From assembly GCA_030627725.1 (NCBI GenBank), contig DAOVSZ010000033.1:1-14304 (forward strand): a DNA stretch of 14,304 nucleotides. Reading direction: 5' to 3'. A program made the position numbers and the translations under genes. The notes beneath the pieces were generated by a model. The model was not told the DNA's origin. It saw nothing but the letters and a program-made list of their open reading frames with translations, and searched no databases. Each line of letters opens with the position of its first letter. The first letter of the stretch is position 1. Shown piece by piece: positions 7,039 to 14,296 of the stretch. Origin of the DNA: Desulfobulbaceae bacterium (GTDB lineage: Bacteria; Desulfobacterota; Desulfobulbia; Desulfobulbales; DAOVSZ01).

Positions 7039-8082
7039 TTAATGATCCTTAGTTTCTCTGGAAAAAGTACTTTCATTCGGTGGAGTAGCGTGATCATAGG
7101 CTGTAACGGAATAATAGACCGTTCCGGTCGCCGGCTTCCGGTCAATAAATGTGGTGGCCGTCGCTGCGACTGATCCAATGCGTTCGGGTTTTTTTGATGT
7201 CGCTTTACGTCGGTAAATCCTGTATCCTCCAAGGTCTTTGTCCGGCACAGACGCCCATGAAATTTTAATGTCTTTTCCGATTTTGACAGACTTGATCGCA
7301 CGAGGAGGCACGGGAGGTGTTCTGTCGCTTGGGATTCCCGAGACAACCTGACTTGCCACGCCGGCTGCGATTGAGCCTTTATAGTGCCGGACAGCACGGA
7401 CCTTGTAAGAGTACTTCTCATCATTTTTTGCCGCCAGATCTTGATAGCTTGTCTTGCTTACTGATCCGCTTACTGGTCTGAACCCTTTGCCGTCTCTGCT
7501 GCGGAAGACTTCATAGCTGAGTGATCCGCTTAGGGGAGCGCCGTCAAGAAAGGTTGTGGGTGGCTGCCAGGAAAGATCGAGCATATTGTCGCCGACCGTG
7601 ACCGTAACTGCTGTTGGGGCTGCGGTTGGTGTCTCCCAGACAAAGGAGATTATATGTGAGTCTCTGCTGGGCAGGTTCCAGCTGGTTGTGGCGCGGACCT
7701 TGTAGAAATAGCGGTGCTGCGGCCGGAGAAGAGACTCGGTGTACGACCCTTTTTTCCGTGCGCCTCCGGCAGGCATTTTGCCGCCGGACACAGCAACTGG
7801 AGGCCCGAAGTGGAGAGAGCATCCTTCACAATACGCATCCTCTGCCACAACTGCCCGCACGACCTCAAACCCTTCAATAACGTAGAGTCGTTTTCCCTCA
7901 ACGGTCCTGTTGGGAAAGGTCCAGGAGAGCGTTACCCCTTTTTCATCCAGCGTGTACCCGAGATCGGTAACCCGTTCCGGTACAATGGTCTGAGGCGCGA
8001 CCGGCATGGTCTTTTTCCCGCATCCGGGCAGTAGAAAAAGAAGAAGCAATATGAAAAGTATGCTGGAGAGAGAACGGATCAT
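7039..8082 (-). CDS. Predicted lipoprotein with three fibronectin type III-like domains
   Basis: A 347-residue exported protein of unknown function. Residues 1-21 form a lipoprotein signal peptide: basic start MIRS, a leucine-rich core and the lipobox LLPGC with C21 as the lipidated cysteine. The mature part reads as three FnIII-like beta-sandwich modules, about 35-150, 155-250 and 258-345, shown by repeated LSW / YEVFRS or YRIYRR / YSYKVRAV or YYSVTAYD patterns separated by Pro-rich linkers (TPTAAP, DRTPPVPP). The first module has a Cys pair (C85, C88). No catalytic motif is visible, so adhesion or scaffolding is only a guess. The ATG overlaps the argH stop in ATGA (8079-8082), so it is translationally coupled to an arginine gene, and lysA follows. 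Codons do not look foreign by eye. Confidence 0.88.
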   Translation of the reverse strand: MIRSLSSILFILLLLFLLPGCGKKTMPVAPQTIVPERVTDLGYTLDEKGVTLSWTFPNRTVEGKRLYVIEGFEVVRAVVAEDAYCEGCSLHFGPPVAVSGGKMPAGGARKKGSYTESLLRPQHRYFYKVRATTSWNLPSRDSHIISFVWETPTAAPTAVTVTVGDNMLDLSWQPPTTFLDGAPLSGSLSYEVFRSRDGKGFRPVSGSVSKTSYQDLAAKNDEKYSYKVRAVRHYKGSIAAGVASQVVSGIPSDRTPPVPPRAIKSVKIGKDIKISWASVPDKDLGGYRIYRRKATSKKPERIGSVAATATTFIDRKPATGTVYYSVTAYDHATPPNESTFSRETKDH

Positions 8083-9494
8083 TTTCCCATCCCTAGTTTT
8101 TTTTCAGCCGCGCAAAGGGCATCTGTCACGGTTGTAAGCGAGGTGCCGCCTGTGGATGTTCTGCTGTTTATTGATCCCTTGACGGAAAGAACATCAAAAA
8201 CGTCCTGATCGATAGCGTCTGAGAACCTCTGCAATTCTTTGAGCGAAAGATCCTCAAGTTCTTTTTTTTCTTTGATACAGAAGGCAACTGCCTGGCCCAC
8301 GATCGAATGGGCCTCTCTGAACGCGACCTTTTTCAACACCAGATAGTCAGCCAGGTCCGTTGCTGTCATGTAGCCTGAACGGGTGGCATCAGCAAGGCGA
8401 TCGGTATTAAAGGAGAGGTTGTCAAAAAGTTCAGTGGCAATCGCAAGACTCGGCACAACAGTATCCACGCTATCGAATATCGGTTCCTTGTCTTCCTGCA
8501 GGTCCCGGTTGTAGGTAAGCGGCAGTCCTTTGAGCAAGGTGAGAAGCGACATGAGGTTGCCGATCACCCGACCGCTCTTGCCGCGGAGCAGTTCCGGGAT
8601 GTCCGGGTTCTTTTTCTGGGGCATGATGCTGCTGCCGGTGCAGAAGCTGTCTGCAAGGGTGATAAAGGAGAATTCCGAGCTGGACCAGAGGATAAGTTCT
8701 TCCGCCAGTCTGCTTAAGTGAATCTGGATAAGGGCGCAGACCGAGAGAAATTCAACCGCAAAATCCCGGTCTCCGGTTGTGTCCATGCTGTTTGCGGTCA
8801 CAGCAGGAAAATTCAGTTCTTTCGCGACAAATTCCCGGTCAATGGGAAGGCCTGTTCCGGCCAAGGCAGCAGATCCCAATGGCATGACGTTGATCCGCTT
8901 CAGACAGTCTCTGGTCCTTTCTTTGTCCCGCTCAAACATCTCATAATAGGCCAGGAGATGGTGGGAAACCAGGACCGGCTGCGCCCGCTGCAGGTGCGTG
9001 TACCCGGGCATCACTGCGGAGAGGTATTTTCGTGCAAGGCGGACAAAGGCCTGCTGCAGACCGGTCAAAAGCCCGATGATCCGCTCGCTCTCCTCGCGCA
9101 GATAGAGCCTGATATCAAGAGAGATCTGGTCGTTTCTGCTGCGGGCGGTGTGCAGTTTTTTGCCGGGATCGCCGATCTTATCCACCAGGGCCTTTTCGAT
9201 ATTCATATGGATATCTTCGAGCTCCGGTTTGAAGAGAAAGCGGTTGTCTTCGATCTCCTGCTCTATCTCGGAAAGCCCCTGTATAATGAGGTCACGCTCT
9301 TCATCCGTGATCAGGCCCTGCCGGGCAAGCATGGTCGCATGGGCGCGGCTGCCGGCAATATCATGCCGGTACAGACGGGCATCGTAATGGATAGAGGCGG
9401 TAAATGCCTCGACCGATGCCGCTGTTTTCTGGCTGAAACGCCCTCCCCAGAGCTTGGCGGACGGGTTTTGTTTTTTTGAGTCTGATGAAGCCAT
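8079..9494 (-). CDS. argH: Argininosuccinate lyase
   Basis: Splits argininosuccinate into arginine and fumarate; last step of arginine synthesis, a homotetramer of the fumarase/aspartase superfamily. From the chosen ATG the protein has 471 residues. It shows KLWGGRF near the start, HTARSRNDQ (115-123), GYTHLQRAQP with catalytic H167, and the family signature GSSIMPQKKNPD (287-298) with the catalytic serine. A GTG at 9530 would add 12 residues (frame MLCERKNQDLPK). I prefer the ATG because AGGA lies about 10 nt before it, the extra residues are not family-like, and the GTG falls inside a CTCTGTG-type repeat. The last 4 nt overlap the lipoprotein start. The gap to argG upstream is filled by two inverted-repeat elements. 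Confidence 0.96.
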   Translation of the reverse strand: MASSDSKKQNPSAKLWGGRFSQKTAASVEAFTASIHYDARLYRHDIAGSRAHATMLARQGLITDEERDLIIQGLSEIEQEIEDNRFLFKPELEDIHMNIEKALVDKIGDPGKKLHTARSRNDQISLDIRLYLREESERIIGLLTGLQQAFVRLARKYLSAVMPGYTHLQRAQPVLVSHHLLAYYEMFERDKERTRDCLKRINVMPLGSAALAGTGLPIDREFVAKELNFPAVTANSMDTTGDRDFAVEFLSVCALIQIHLSRLAEELILWSSSEFSFITLADSFCTGSSIMPQKKNPDIPELLRGKSGRVIGNLMSLLTLLKGLPLTYNRDLQEDKEPIFDSVDTVVPSLAIATELFDNLSFNTDRLADATRSGYMTATDLADYLVLKKVAFREAHSIVGQAVAFCIKEKKELEDLSLKELQRFSDAIDQDVFDVLSVKGSINSRTSTGGTSLTTVTDALCAAEKKLGMGK

Positions 9495-9516
9495 TTTTGG
9501 GAGGTCCTGATTTTTT

Positions 9517-9586
9517 CTCTCACAGAGCACGCAGAGACACAGAGAAAAAAATAATAAACTCTGCGGCTCTATGCTCTCTCTGTGTG
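9517..9586. repeat. CTCTGTG/CACAGAG inverted-repeat element upstream of argH
   Basis: The plus strand reads CTCTCACAGAGCACGCAGAG then ACACAGAG, an A-rich centre with ATAATAAA, and a return arm CTCTGCGGCTCTATGCTCTC then TCTGTGTG. The arms are imperfect inverted repeats built from CAGAG units. Repeats of the type 'cgcagagacacagaga' are recalled as common intergenic elements in several bacterial phyla. It lies between argG and argH and ends 22 nt before the chosen argH ATG. It has no coding signal of its own. Confidence 0.6.
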
Positions 9587-9602
9587 ATTTAGTTATCTAT
9601 AT

Positions 9603-9712
9603 AATAACTGCTCAGAAGTGCCCCAGATATGGACAAGCAGACTGGAGAACTATAGTGGTCCTATGTGAACCAGCCTGATCGTGTGCATCTGGGGTGCTGC
9701 TGGGCAGTTATT
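9603..9712. repeat. Palindromic intergenic repeat, copy C (inverted, diverged)
   Basis: A 110-nt element with 26-nt terminal inverted arms at 9603-9628 and 9687-9712. Both begin AATAACTGC and end CCCCAGAT; 22 of 26 positions match by eye. The centre is ACTATAGTGG followed by CCTATG, then GCCTGATCGT. In the opposite orientation it aligns with copies A and B over nearly its whole length (shared CAAGCAG, CTATAGTGG, CTATG, GCCTGATCGT, GGTGC). The right arm overlaps the last codon of argG and contains its TAA stop. On the argG transcript it would form a strong hairpin, but no U-run follows, so a terminator role is uncertain. Confidence 0.8.
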
Positions 9713-10910
9713 TTTTCTTTTGCAGCGCCTGCATAGTGAGACGCAGGGCGTTCAATCTGATGAAGCCTTCGGCGTCTGACTGGGTATAGACCTCGTCCTC
9801 TTCAAAGGTTGCAAAGCTCTCCTGATAGAGCGAATTGTCGGATTTACGACCGACAGGAATACAGTTTCCTTTGTAGAGCTTAAGACGGACAACACCGTTG
9901 ACCGTTTTCTGGCTCTCATCCATGGTCTTCTGCAAAAGGTCCATTTCCGGCGAGAACCAGAAGCCGTTGTAAATCAGTTGGGAATACTGCGGCACCAGAC
10001 TGTCGCGAAGCTTCATCACCTCGCGGTCCATGGTGATCGTTTCCAGGTCCCTGTGCGCGGCCCGGAGGATTGTGCCGCCCGGTGTTTCGTATACGCCACG
10101 TGACTTCATGCCCACAAAACGGTTTTCCACCATGTCGAGTCGGCCGATGCCGTTTTCACCGCCCAAGGTGTTCAGTTGAGTAAGAAGATCGGCCGGAGAG
10201 AGGGTTTCGCCGTCAATGGCAACCGGAGTTCCCTGCTTAAATTCAATCTCGATATAGGTCGGCTTGTCAGGCGCGTCCTCCGGGTCTTTCGTCAGCTTGA
10301 ACATGGCCTTTTCAGGCTCCTGCCAGGGATCTTCAAGGATGCCTCCCTCAAAGCTGATGTGCAGCAGGTTCTCGTCACAGCTATATGGGTTTTCTTTTGT
10401 CACCGGCACCGGGATCCCGTGCTCCTTGGCATAGGCCATGAGTTTGGTCCGCGAGTTGAGGTTCCAGAAACGCCAGGGTGCGATAATCGTTAAGCTTGGA
10501 TTCAAGGCAAGGTATGTCAGTTCGAAGCGGACCTGATCATTGCCCTTGCCGGTGGCGCCGTGGCTCACCGCATCAGCGCCTTCCTCTTCCGCCACCCGTA
10601 CCTGTTCCTTGGCTATGATGGGCCGTGCGAGCGAGGTGCCGAGAAGATACGACCCTTCGTAAATGGCGTTGGCCCGGAAGGCGGGAAAGACATAATCTTT
10701 GACAAAGACCTCTTTAAGGTCGGAGATGACAACTTTTTCAGCCCCGGTTTCCATGCCTTTCTTGCGGACCGCATCCCAGTCCTCCTGTTGACCGACATCT
10801 GCGGCAAAGGCAATGACAGGGCAGTTGTAGGTTTCTTTGAGCCATTTCAAAATCACTGAGGTGTCGAGGCCGCCTGAATAGGCAAGTACAATTTTATTTA
10901 CATCAGCCAT
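9708..10910 (-). CDS. argG: Argininosuccinate synthase
   Basis: Joins citrulline and aspartate with ATP to form argininosuccinate; sixth gene-level step of the pathway, cytosolic. The 400-residue protein has the N-type ATP pyrophosphatase loop AYSGGLDTS (10-18), SHGATGKGNDQ (116-126), IAPWR (143-147) and YSCDENLLH (176-184), all in family order and at normal length. The reading frame ends QALQKKK then TAA, and that stop lies in the terminal arm of repeat copy C. The ATG follows argF by 62 nt; only a weak GGA lies upstream (CTGGAACCTAAATATC). That short gap has a strong G-run pattern on the plus strand. The next gene, argH, uses the product. Confidence 0.97.
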   Translation of the reverse strand: MADVNKIVLAYSGGLDTSVILKWLKETYNCPVIAFAADVGQQEDWDAVRKKGMETGAEKVVISDLKEVFVKDYVFPAFRANAIYEGSYLLGTSLARPIIAKEQVRVAEEEGADAVSHGATGKGNDQVRFELTYLALNPSLTIIAPWRFWNLNSRTKLMAYAKEHGIPVPVTKENPYSCDENLLHISFEGGILEDPWQEPEKAMFKLTKDPEDAPDKPTYIEIEFKQGTPVAIDGETLSPADLLTQLNTLGGENGIGRLDMVENRFVGMKSRGVYETPGGTILRAAHRDLETITMDREVMKLRDSLVPQYSQLIYNGFWFSPEMDLLQKTMDESQKTVNGVVRLKLYKGNCIPVGRKSDNSLYQESFATFEEDEVYTQSDAEGFIRLNALRLTMQALQKKK

Positions 10911-10925
10911 GATATTTAGGTTCCA

Positions 10926-10950
10926 GGGTTCGGGGGTCAGGGTGCAGGGG
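10926..10950 (+). other. Potential G-quadruplex motif between argF and argG
   Basis: Four guanine runs of 3, 5, 3 and 4 (10926-10928, 10932-10936, 10940-10942, 10947-10950) are separated by loops of 3, 3 and 4 nt (TTC, TCA, TGCA). This meets the usual pattern for an intramolecular quadruplex with short loops. The runs are on the plus strand, which is the template for this operon, so the mRNA would be C-rich here. It may equally be a degenerate GGGTTCAGGG-type simple repeat. Any effect on transcription is inference. Confidence 0.45.
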
Positions 10951-10972
10951 CCTGATCCCTACGACCTCGTTG

Positions 10973-11881
10973 TTATATGTGTTTTTCAAGAATTGCCTTG
11001 TGGATATGGAGTTTGTTTTCCGATTGATCAAAGGCAACGCATTGCGGTCCTTCAAGCACTTCCTCTGTGATCTCTTCTCCTCTGTGCGCAGGCAGGCAGT
11101 GGAGCACAATCGGATTTTTTTCAGCTTTGCCGAGAAGCGCCTTATTCAGTTGATAGGGTTGAAAGATTTTTGTCCTTTCAGCCTGCTCGCTTTCCTGCCC
11201 CATGCTGGCCCACACATCGACATTCACGACATCCGCGTTTTTGACTGCGTCAGCCGGATCGCGCACAAGGGTTATCGAATGCGAGGAGTTTTCTTTTGCA
11301 TACGCCAGGATCTCAGGATCAGGGTCATAGCCTTCCGGGCAGGCAAGGGTCAGGTCAAAGCCTATTCTGCCGGCTGCCTCAAGCCAGGAGTTTGCCATGT
11401 TGTTGCCGTCGCCGACCCAGGCGATTTTCAGTTTTTCTATCTCCCCTCTGTGTTCGATAACGGTCATGATATCGCTGAGGATCTGGCATGGATGGTGCCG
11501 GTCGGTCAGAGCGTTGATCACCGGAACGGTTGCGTATCCGGCCAGTTCATCGACAATCTCCTGGCCAAAGGTACGAATCACCAGCCCGTCTACATATCTG
11601 GACATGACCCGGGCCATGTCCTTGAGCGGTTCGTTTCTGGCAAGCTGGGTGTCCCGGCCGGAAAGATAGATGACCTGGCCTCCAAGCCCATACATGGCCC
11701 CTTCAAAAGAGACCCGGGTCCGGGTTGAAGGTTTTTCAAATATCATAGCGATGACCTTGCCGGCAAGCTGCTGATGCCGGACGCCTGCCTTGGTCTCTTT
11801 CTTTAATTCGTCCGCTCGCCGGATATAGGCGGTAAGTTCTGCTTTGTCAAAGTCCCGGAGGGATAAGAGATGCTTTGCCAT
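10973..11881 (-). CDS. argF: Ornithine carbamoyltransferase
   Basis: Makes citrulline from ornithine and carbamoyl phosphate. The 302-residue protein has the carbamoyl-phosphate loop FEKPSTRTRVSFE with STRTR at 52-56, HPCQ (130-133), DVWASMGQE (222-230) and HCLPAHRGEEI (261-271) with the ornithine-binding cysteine C262. The family usually shows DVWTSMGQE; the T-to-A change is a minor variant. The length is normal for the anabolic enzyme. AAGGTG lies about 6 nt before the ATG. The gene is 143 nt downstream of argD and 62 nt upstream of argG. The biosynthetic neighbours point to the anabolic rather than the catabolic (arcB) role. Confidence 0.97.
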   Translation of the reverse strand: MAKHLLSLRDFDKAELTAYIRRADELKKETKAGVRHQQLAGKVIAMIFEKPSTRTRVSFEGAMYGLGGQVIYLSGRDTQLARNEPLKDMARVMSRYVDGLVIRTFGQEIVDELAGYATVPVINALTDRHHPCQILSDIMTVIEHRGEIEKLKIAWVGDGNNMANSWLEAAGRIGFDLTLACPEGYDPDPEILAYAKENSSHSITLVRDPADAVKNADVVNVDVWASMGQESEQAERTKIFQPYQLNKALLGKAEKNPIVLHCLPAHRGEEITEEVLEGPQCVAFDQSENKLHIHKAILEKHI

Positions 11882-11927
11882 GTTTCACCTTCTCAGAGAG
11901 CCTGTTAAAATAATGACGGCCCATCCA

Positions 11928-11950
11928 TTGCCGGAAGCAACACCCGGCAA
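11928..11950. other. Hairpin in the argD-argF gap
   Basis: The 143-nt gap between argD and argF has no gene. It contains a perfect 7-bp inverted repeat TTGCCGG / CCGGCAA with a 9-nt loop, followed downstream on the transcript by TGGATGG, so it is not an intrinsic terminator. Further up is an AT-rich patch with ATACA-TTTTTT-TGTAT (about 11975-11990), which could be a protein site or a weak promoter. No better function can be read. Confidence 0.4.
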
Positions 11951-12016
11951 AAATGAGCCAAATAGGCATAAATACAAAAAAATGTATATTTTGCAAGGAT
12001 ATTTCGGGGGCCAGCT

Positions 12017-12037
12017 CCTGAAGATCAGATCTTCAGG
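12017..12037. other. Perfect inverted repeat over the argD stop codon
   Basis: CCTGAAGAT and ATCTTCAGG flank a 3-nt loop, a 9-bp perfect stem that includes the last codons and the TGA stop of argD (12025-12027). No T-run follows on the transcribed strand, so it is not a standard terminator. It could slow 3' decay or modulate termination and reinitiation; this is inference. Confidence 0.5.
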
Positions 12038-13224
12038 GTGTCAAAACAGCGATCAAGCGCGCTCATAAGGAGATCGATTTCCTCCCGGCGCACCACCAGA
12101 GGAGGAATAAACCGCAGCGCCTCGTTTCCCGCAAAATTGATAATAAAACCGTCTTTAAAAAGTGCGTTCACCATGTCCTGTCCAAAGGGGACCGCAGCCG
12201 GGGTCAAGACCAGCCCCTGCATAAGACCTGCTCCCCGGGCCTCTTTTGCAACGGCCGGGTATTTTGCCGCCAGGCTCTCCAGGTTTTCAGCAAGGTAGGC
12301 GCCTTTTTCTTTGACCTGCGCCATAAAACCGTCAGCAAGCATTTTTTCCATGACCGCAAGTCCTGCGGCGCAGGCTATTGGATTTCCTCCAAAGGTCGAG
12401 GCATGGGAACCAGGTCCAAAGGAGGCGGAAATTGTCTCGGTTGTCAGCATGGCGCCTATGGGGAGCCCGTTGCCTAAGGCCTTGGCAAGGGTCATGATAT
12501 CAGGGGTCACGAAAAGCTGTTCATAGGCAAACAGGCTGCCTGTCCGTCCCATGCCGGTCTGGACCTCGTCAAAGATAAGAAGCAGGTTGTGCTTGGTGCA
12601 CAGCTCGCGGATACCCTGGAGGTATTTTTTCTCCAGAAGCCGCACGCCGGATTCTCCCTGCAGCGGCTCACAAAGAACAGCGCATGTTTTTTGTGAGACC
12701 ATATCCTTCAACGCATCAAGGTCTCCGAACGGGGCATGTACAAAACCGTCCGGCAGCGGTTCAAATCCTTTATGAAACTTGGGCTGGCCGGTGGCCGCAA
12801 CTGTTGCCAGGGTGCGGCCGTGAAAGGAGCCTTCAAGAGAGATAATTTCAAAGCGGCCTTCTCCGCTATGCTTTCGCGCAAGTTTGATCGCCGCCTCATT
12901 TGCCTCAGCTCCGCTGTTGGCAAAAAACACCCGGTCGGCAAACGAGTTGGCAACAAGAAGTTCAGCCAGCTCAGTCTGGGGCCCGGTATGAAAGAGGTTG
13001 GAGACATGGGTCAGTTTCCCAGCCTGTTCACACACAGCCGCGGTCACGGCCGGATGACAATGCCCGAGGCTGCAGACGGCAATACCTGCTACGAAATCAA
13101 GATATTCTTTGCCGTCTGCATCTTTCAGCCGGCATCCGGCCCCCTCAACCATGGCAACAGGAAATCTTCCATATGTATTCATAAAGACCCTTTCACTTTT
13201 TTCTATACAGGTAGTGTTGTTCAT
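12025..13224 (-). CDS. argD: Acetylornithine aminotransferase
   Basis: Class III PLP aminotransferase making N-acetylornithine from N-acetylglutamate semialdehyde. The 399-residue protein has NSGAEANEAA (103-112), FDEVQTGMGRTG (218-229), the Schiff-base lysine K248 in LAKALGNGLPIGAM, and TFGGNP (277-282). The order and length are normal for ArgD. The ATG at 13224 overlaps the argB stop as ATGA, giving N-terminal MNNTTCIEKSERVFMNTYGRFP; M15 is a possible later start, but the overlap favours M1. In some bacteria ArgD also serves as DapC; here that need is removed by DapL. It is the second gene of the arginine block. Confidence 0.96.
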   Translation of the reverse strand: MNNTTCIEKSERVFMNTYGRFPVAMVEGAGCRLKDADGKEYLDFVAGIAVCSLGHCHPAVTAAVCEQAGKLTHVSNLFHTGPQTELAELLVANSFADRVFFANSGAEANEAAIKLARKHSGEGRFEIISLEGSFHGRTLATVAATGQPKFHKGFEPLPDGFVHAPFGDLDALKDMVSQKTCAVLCEPLQGESGVRLLEKKYLQGIRELCTKHNLLLIFDEVQTGMGRTGSLFAYEQLFVTPDIMTLAKALGNGLPIGAMLTTETISASFGPGSHASTFGGNPIACAAGLAVMEKMLADGFMAQVKEKGAYLAENLESLAAKYPAVAKEARGAGLMQGLVLTPAAVPFGQDMVNALFKDGFIINFAGNEALRFIPPLVVRREEIDLLMSALDRCFDTLKI

Positions 13225-14117
13225 TCTGTCTTTTGAACTCCCGTGACCTCGGTTCCGATCCCCTGCTGCGTAAATATCTCAAGCAGGATGGCGTGTTCGA
13301 TGCGGCCGTCAATGATATGGGCCTTGGGCACACCCTGGTTTACGACATCCCGGCAGCATCTGATCTTTGGTATCATGCCGCCTGAAATGATACCGTTGGA
13401 AATGGTCTCTTCCGCCTCATCGCCGGTCATTGATGAGATAAGTTTGCCGTTCGTGTCCAAAACTCCCTCGACATCCGTAAGGAGAATGAGCTTGGCCGCC
13501 TTGAGGTGGGCGGCAAGGGCGCCGGCAACGAGGTCTGCGTTGATATTGTATGATTGACCGTCTTCTCCCACACCGACAGGCGCAATGACCGGTATGAAAT
13601 CCTGGGAGTCGAGGGAGATGAGAACATCCGGGTTCACATGAGTTACTTCGCCGACCCGCCCTAAGTCGATAAGTTCCGGCGGGGCGTCTTTGACCTGGCT
13701 TTTTAAGATTTTCATCTTGCGGGCCTTGATCAGGTCTCCGTCTCTTCCGGAAAGGCCCACTGCCTTGCCGCCATGAAAGTTGATAAGCCCGACGATTTCC
13801 TTGTTGACCTTGCCGACCAGGACCATTTCGACAACGTCCATGGTCTCGCCCTTTGTGACCCGCATTCCTTGGACATAGTCCGGCTGGATGTTCATCTTCT
13901 GCAGGAACTGGTTGATCTGCGGACCGCCGCCATGCACTACCACCGGGTTGATGCCGATGTATTTCATCAGGATGATATCAAGGGCGAAGTTCTTCTTCAG
14001 GTTTTCGTCCACCATGGCGTGGCCGCCGTATTTGATTACGACGGTTTTGTTATAGAATTTCTTGATATAAGGAAGCGACTCGATCAGGATTTTCGCTTTT
14101 TCCATGCTTTCTTTCAT
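13221..14117 (-). CDS. argB: Acetylglutamate kinase
   Basis: Phosphorylates N-acetylglutamate, the controlled step of the cyclic arginine pathway. From the ATG at 14117 the protein has 298 residues. It has VIKYGGHAM (27-35) with K29, VVHGGGPQI (60-68), the N-acetylglutamate-binding NINADLVAGALA (191-202), and GGMIPK (246-251) with K251. An N-terminal helix (KAKILIESLPYIKKFYNKT) precedes the kinase core; this extension marks arginine-inhibited NAGKs in contrast to the shorter E. coli type, so arginine feedback is likely (inference from family knowledge). A TTG at 14150 would add 11 residues, but GGTGAAACC sits just before the ATG and the extra part is not family-like. The stop overlaps the argD start. 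It is the first gene seen in the arginine block. Confidence 0.95.
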   Translation of the reverse strand: MKESMEKAKILIESLPYIKKFYNKTVVIKYGGHAMVDENLKKNFALDIILMKYIGINPVVVHGGGPQINQFLQKMNIQPDYVQGMRVTKGETMDVVEMVLVGKVNKEIVGLINFHGGKAVGLSGRDGDLIKARKMKILKSQVKDAPPELIDLGRVGEVTHVNPDVLISLDSQDFIPVIAPVGVGEDGQSYNINADLVAGALAAHLKAAKLILLTDVEGVLDTNGKLISSMTGDEAEETISNGIISGGMIPKIRCCRDVVNQGVPKAHIIDGRIEHAILLEIFTQQGIGTEVTGVQKTE

Positions 14118-14201
14118 GATGGTTTCACCGGTCAGGCGTTCAATCGTCAATTGGGAGCTTCAACCCGTGATCAGTTACGGATGAACAGATTGAGGTTTAA
14201 C

Positions 14202-14260
14202 GCAAAATTGTGCAACAAGCTATTCGGGTATGGCTGCTGAATAGTTACCAGCAATTTTGC
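14202..14260. repeat. Nested inverted repeats in the argB leader (repeat-family fragment)
   Basis: The outer arms GCAAAATTG (14202-14210) and CAATTTTGC (14252-14260) are perfect 9-bp inverted repeats. Inside lie CTATTC (14220-14225) and GAATAG (14239-14244), with CTGCTGAATAGTTA matching the terminal motif of the palindromic repeats. Upstream on the plus strand, GAGGTTTAA (14192-14200) resembles the GAGGTTTAGCC flank of copies A and B. It may be a decayed family copy or a leader structure controlling the arg operon; the sequence alone cannot decide. Confidence 0.5.
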
Positions 14261-14266
14261 CTAGAT

Positions 14267-14296
14267 ACTATACCATCATTAAGAATTGTTCGGCAA
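14267..14296 (-). promoter_or_regulatory. Candidate sigma70-type promoter for the arg operon
   Basis: On the minus strand TTGCCG (14296-14291) and TATAGT (14272-14267) are separated by 18 nt; the -10 matches consensus at 5 of 6 and the -35 at 4 of 6. It lies about 150 nt upstream of the argB ATG and would produce a leader of about 140 nt containing the nested inverted repeats. It is the best promoter-like pair in the window, but it was found by eye only. Confidence 0.4.

Noticed and set aside
6888..7424. Minus-strand frame of 178 codons overlapping the lipoprotein and repeat B
   Set aside because: It reads out of frame through the lipoprotein FnIII region and then through the palindromic repeat; no protein features.
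8718..9479. Plus-strand open frame of 253 codons opposite argH
   Set aside because: It is antisense to a clear argininosuccinate lyase with all signature motifs; its translation shows no family features.
9495..9530. Longer argH from the GTG at 9530
   Set aside because: The extra 12 residues fall partly within the CTCTGTG repeat and are not family-like; the ATG at 9494 has an AGGA upstream.
9603..9712. Intrinsic terminator after argG
   Set aside because: The hairpin is strong but no U-run follows it on the transcript, and it is a member of a repeat family.
10970..11728. Plus-strand open frame of 252 codons opposite argF
   Set aside because: Shadow of argF on the other strand; no ribosome site or recognisable domain.
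14118..14150. Longer argB from the TTG at 14150
   Set aside because: No ribosome site for the TTG, while GGTGAAACC precedes the ATG at 14117 and the N-terminus then matches the family.
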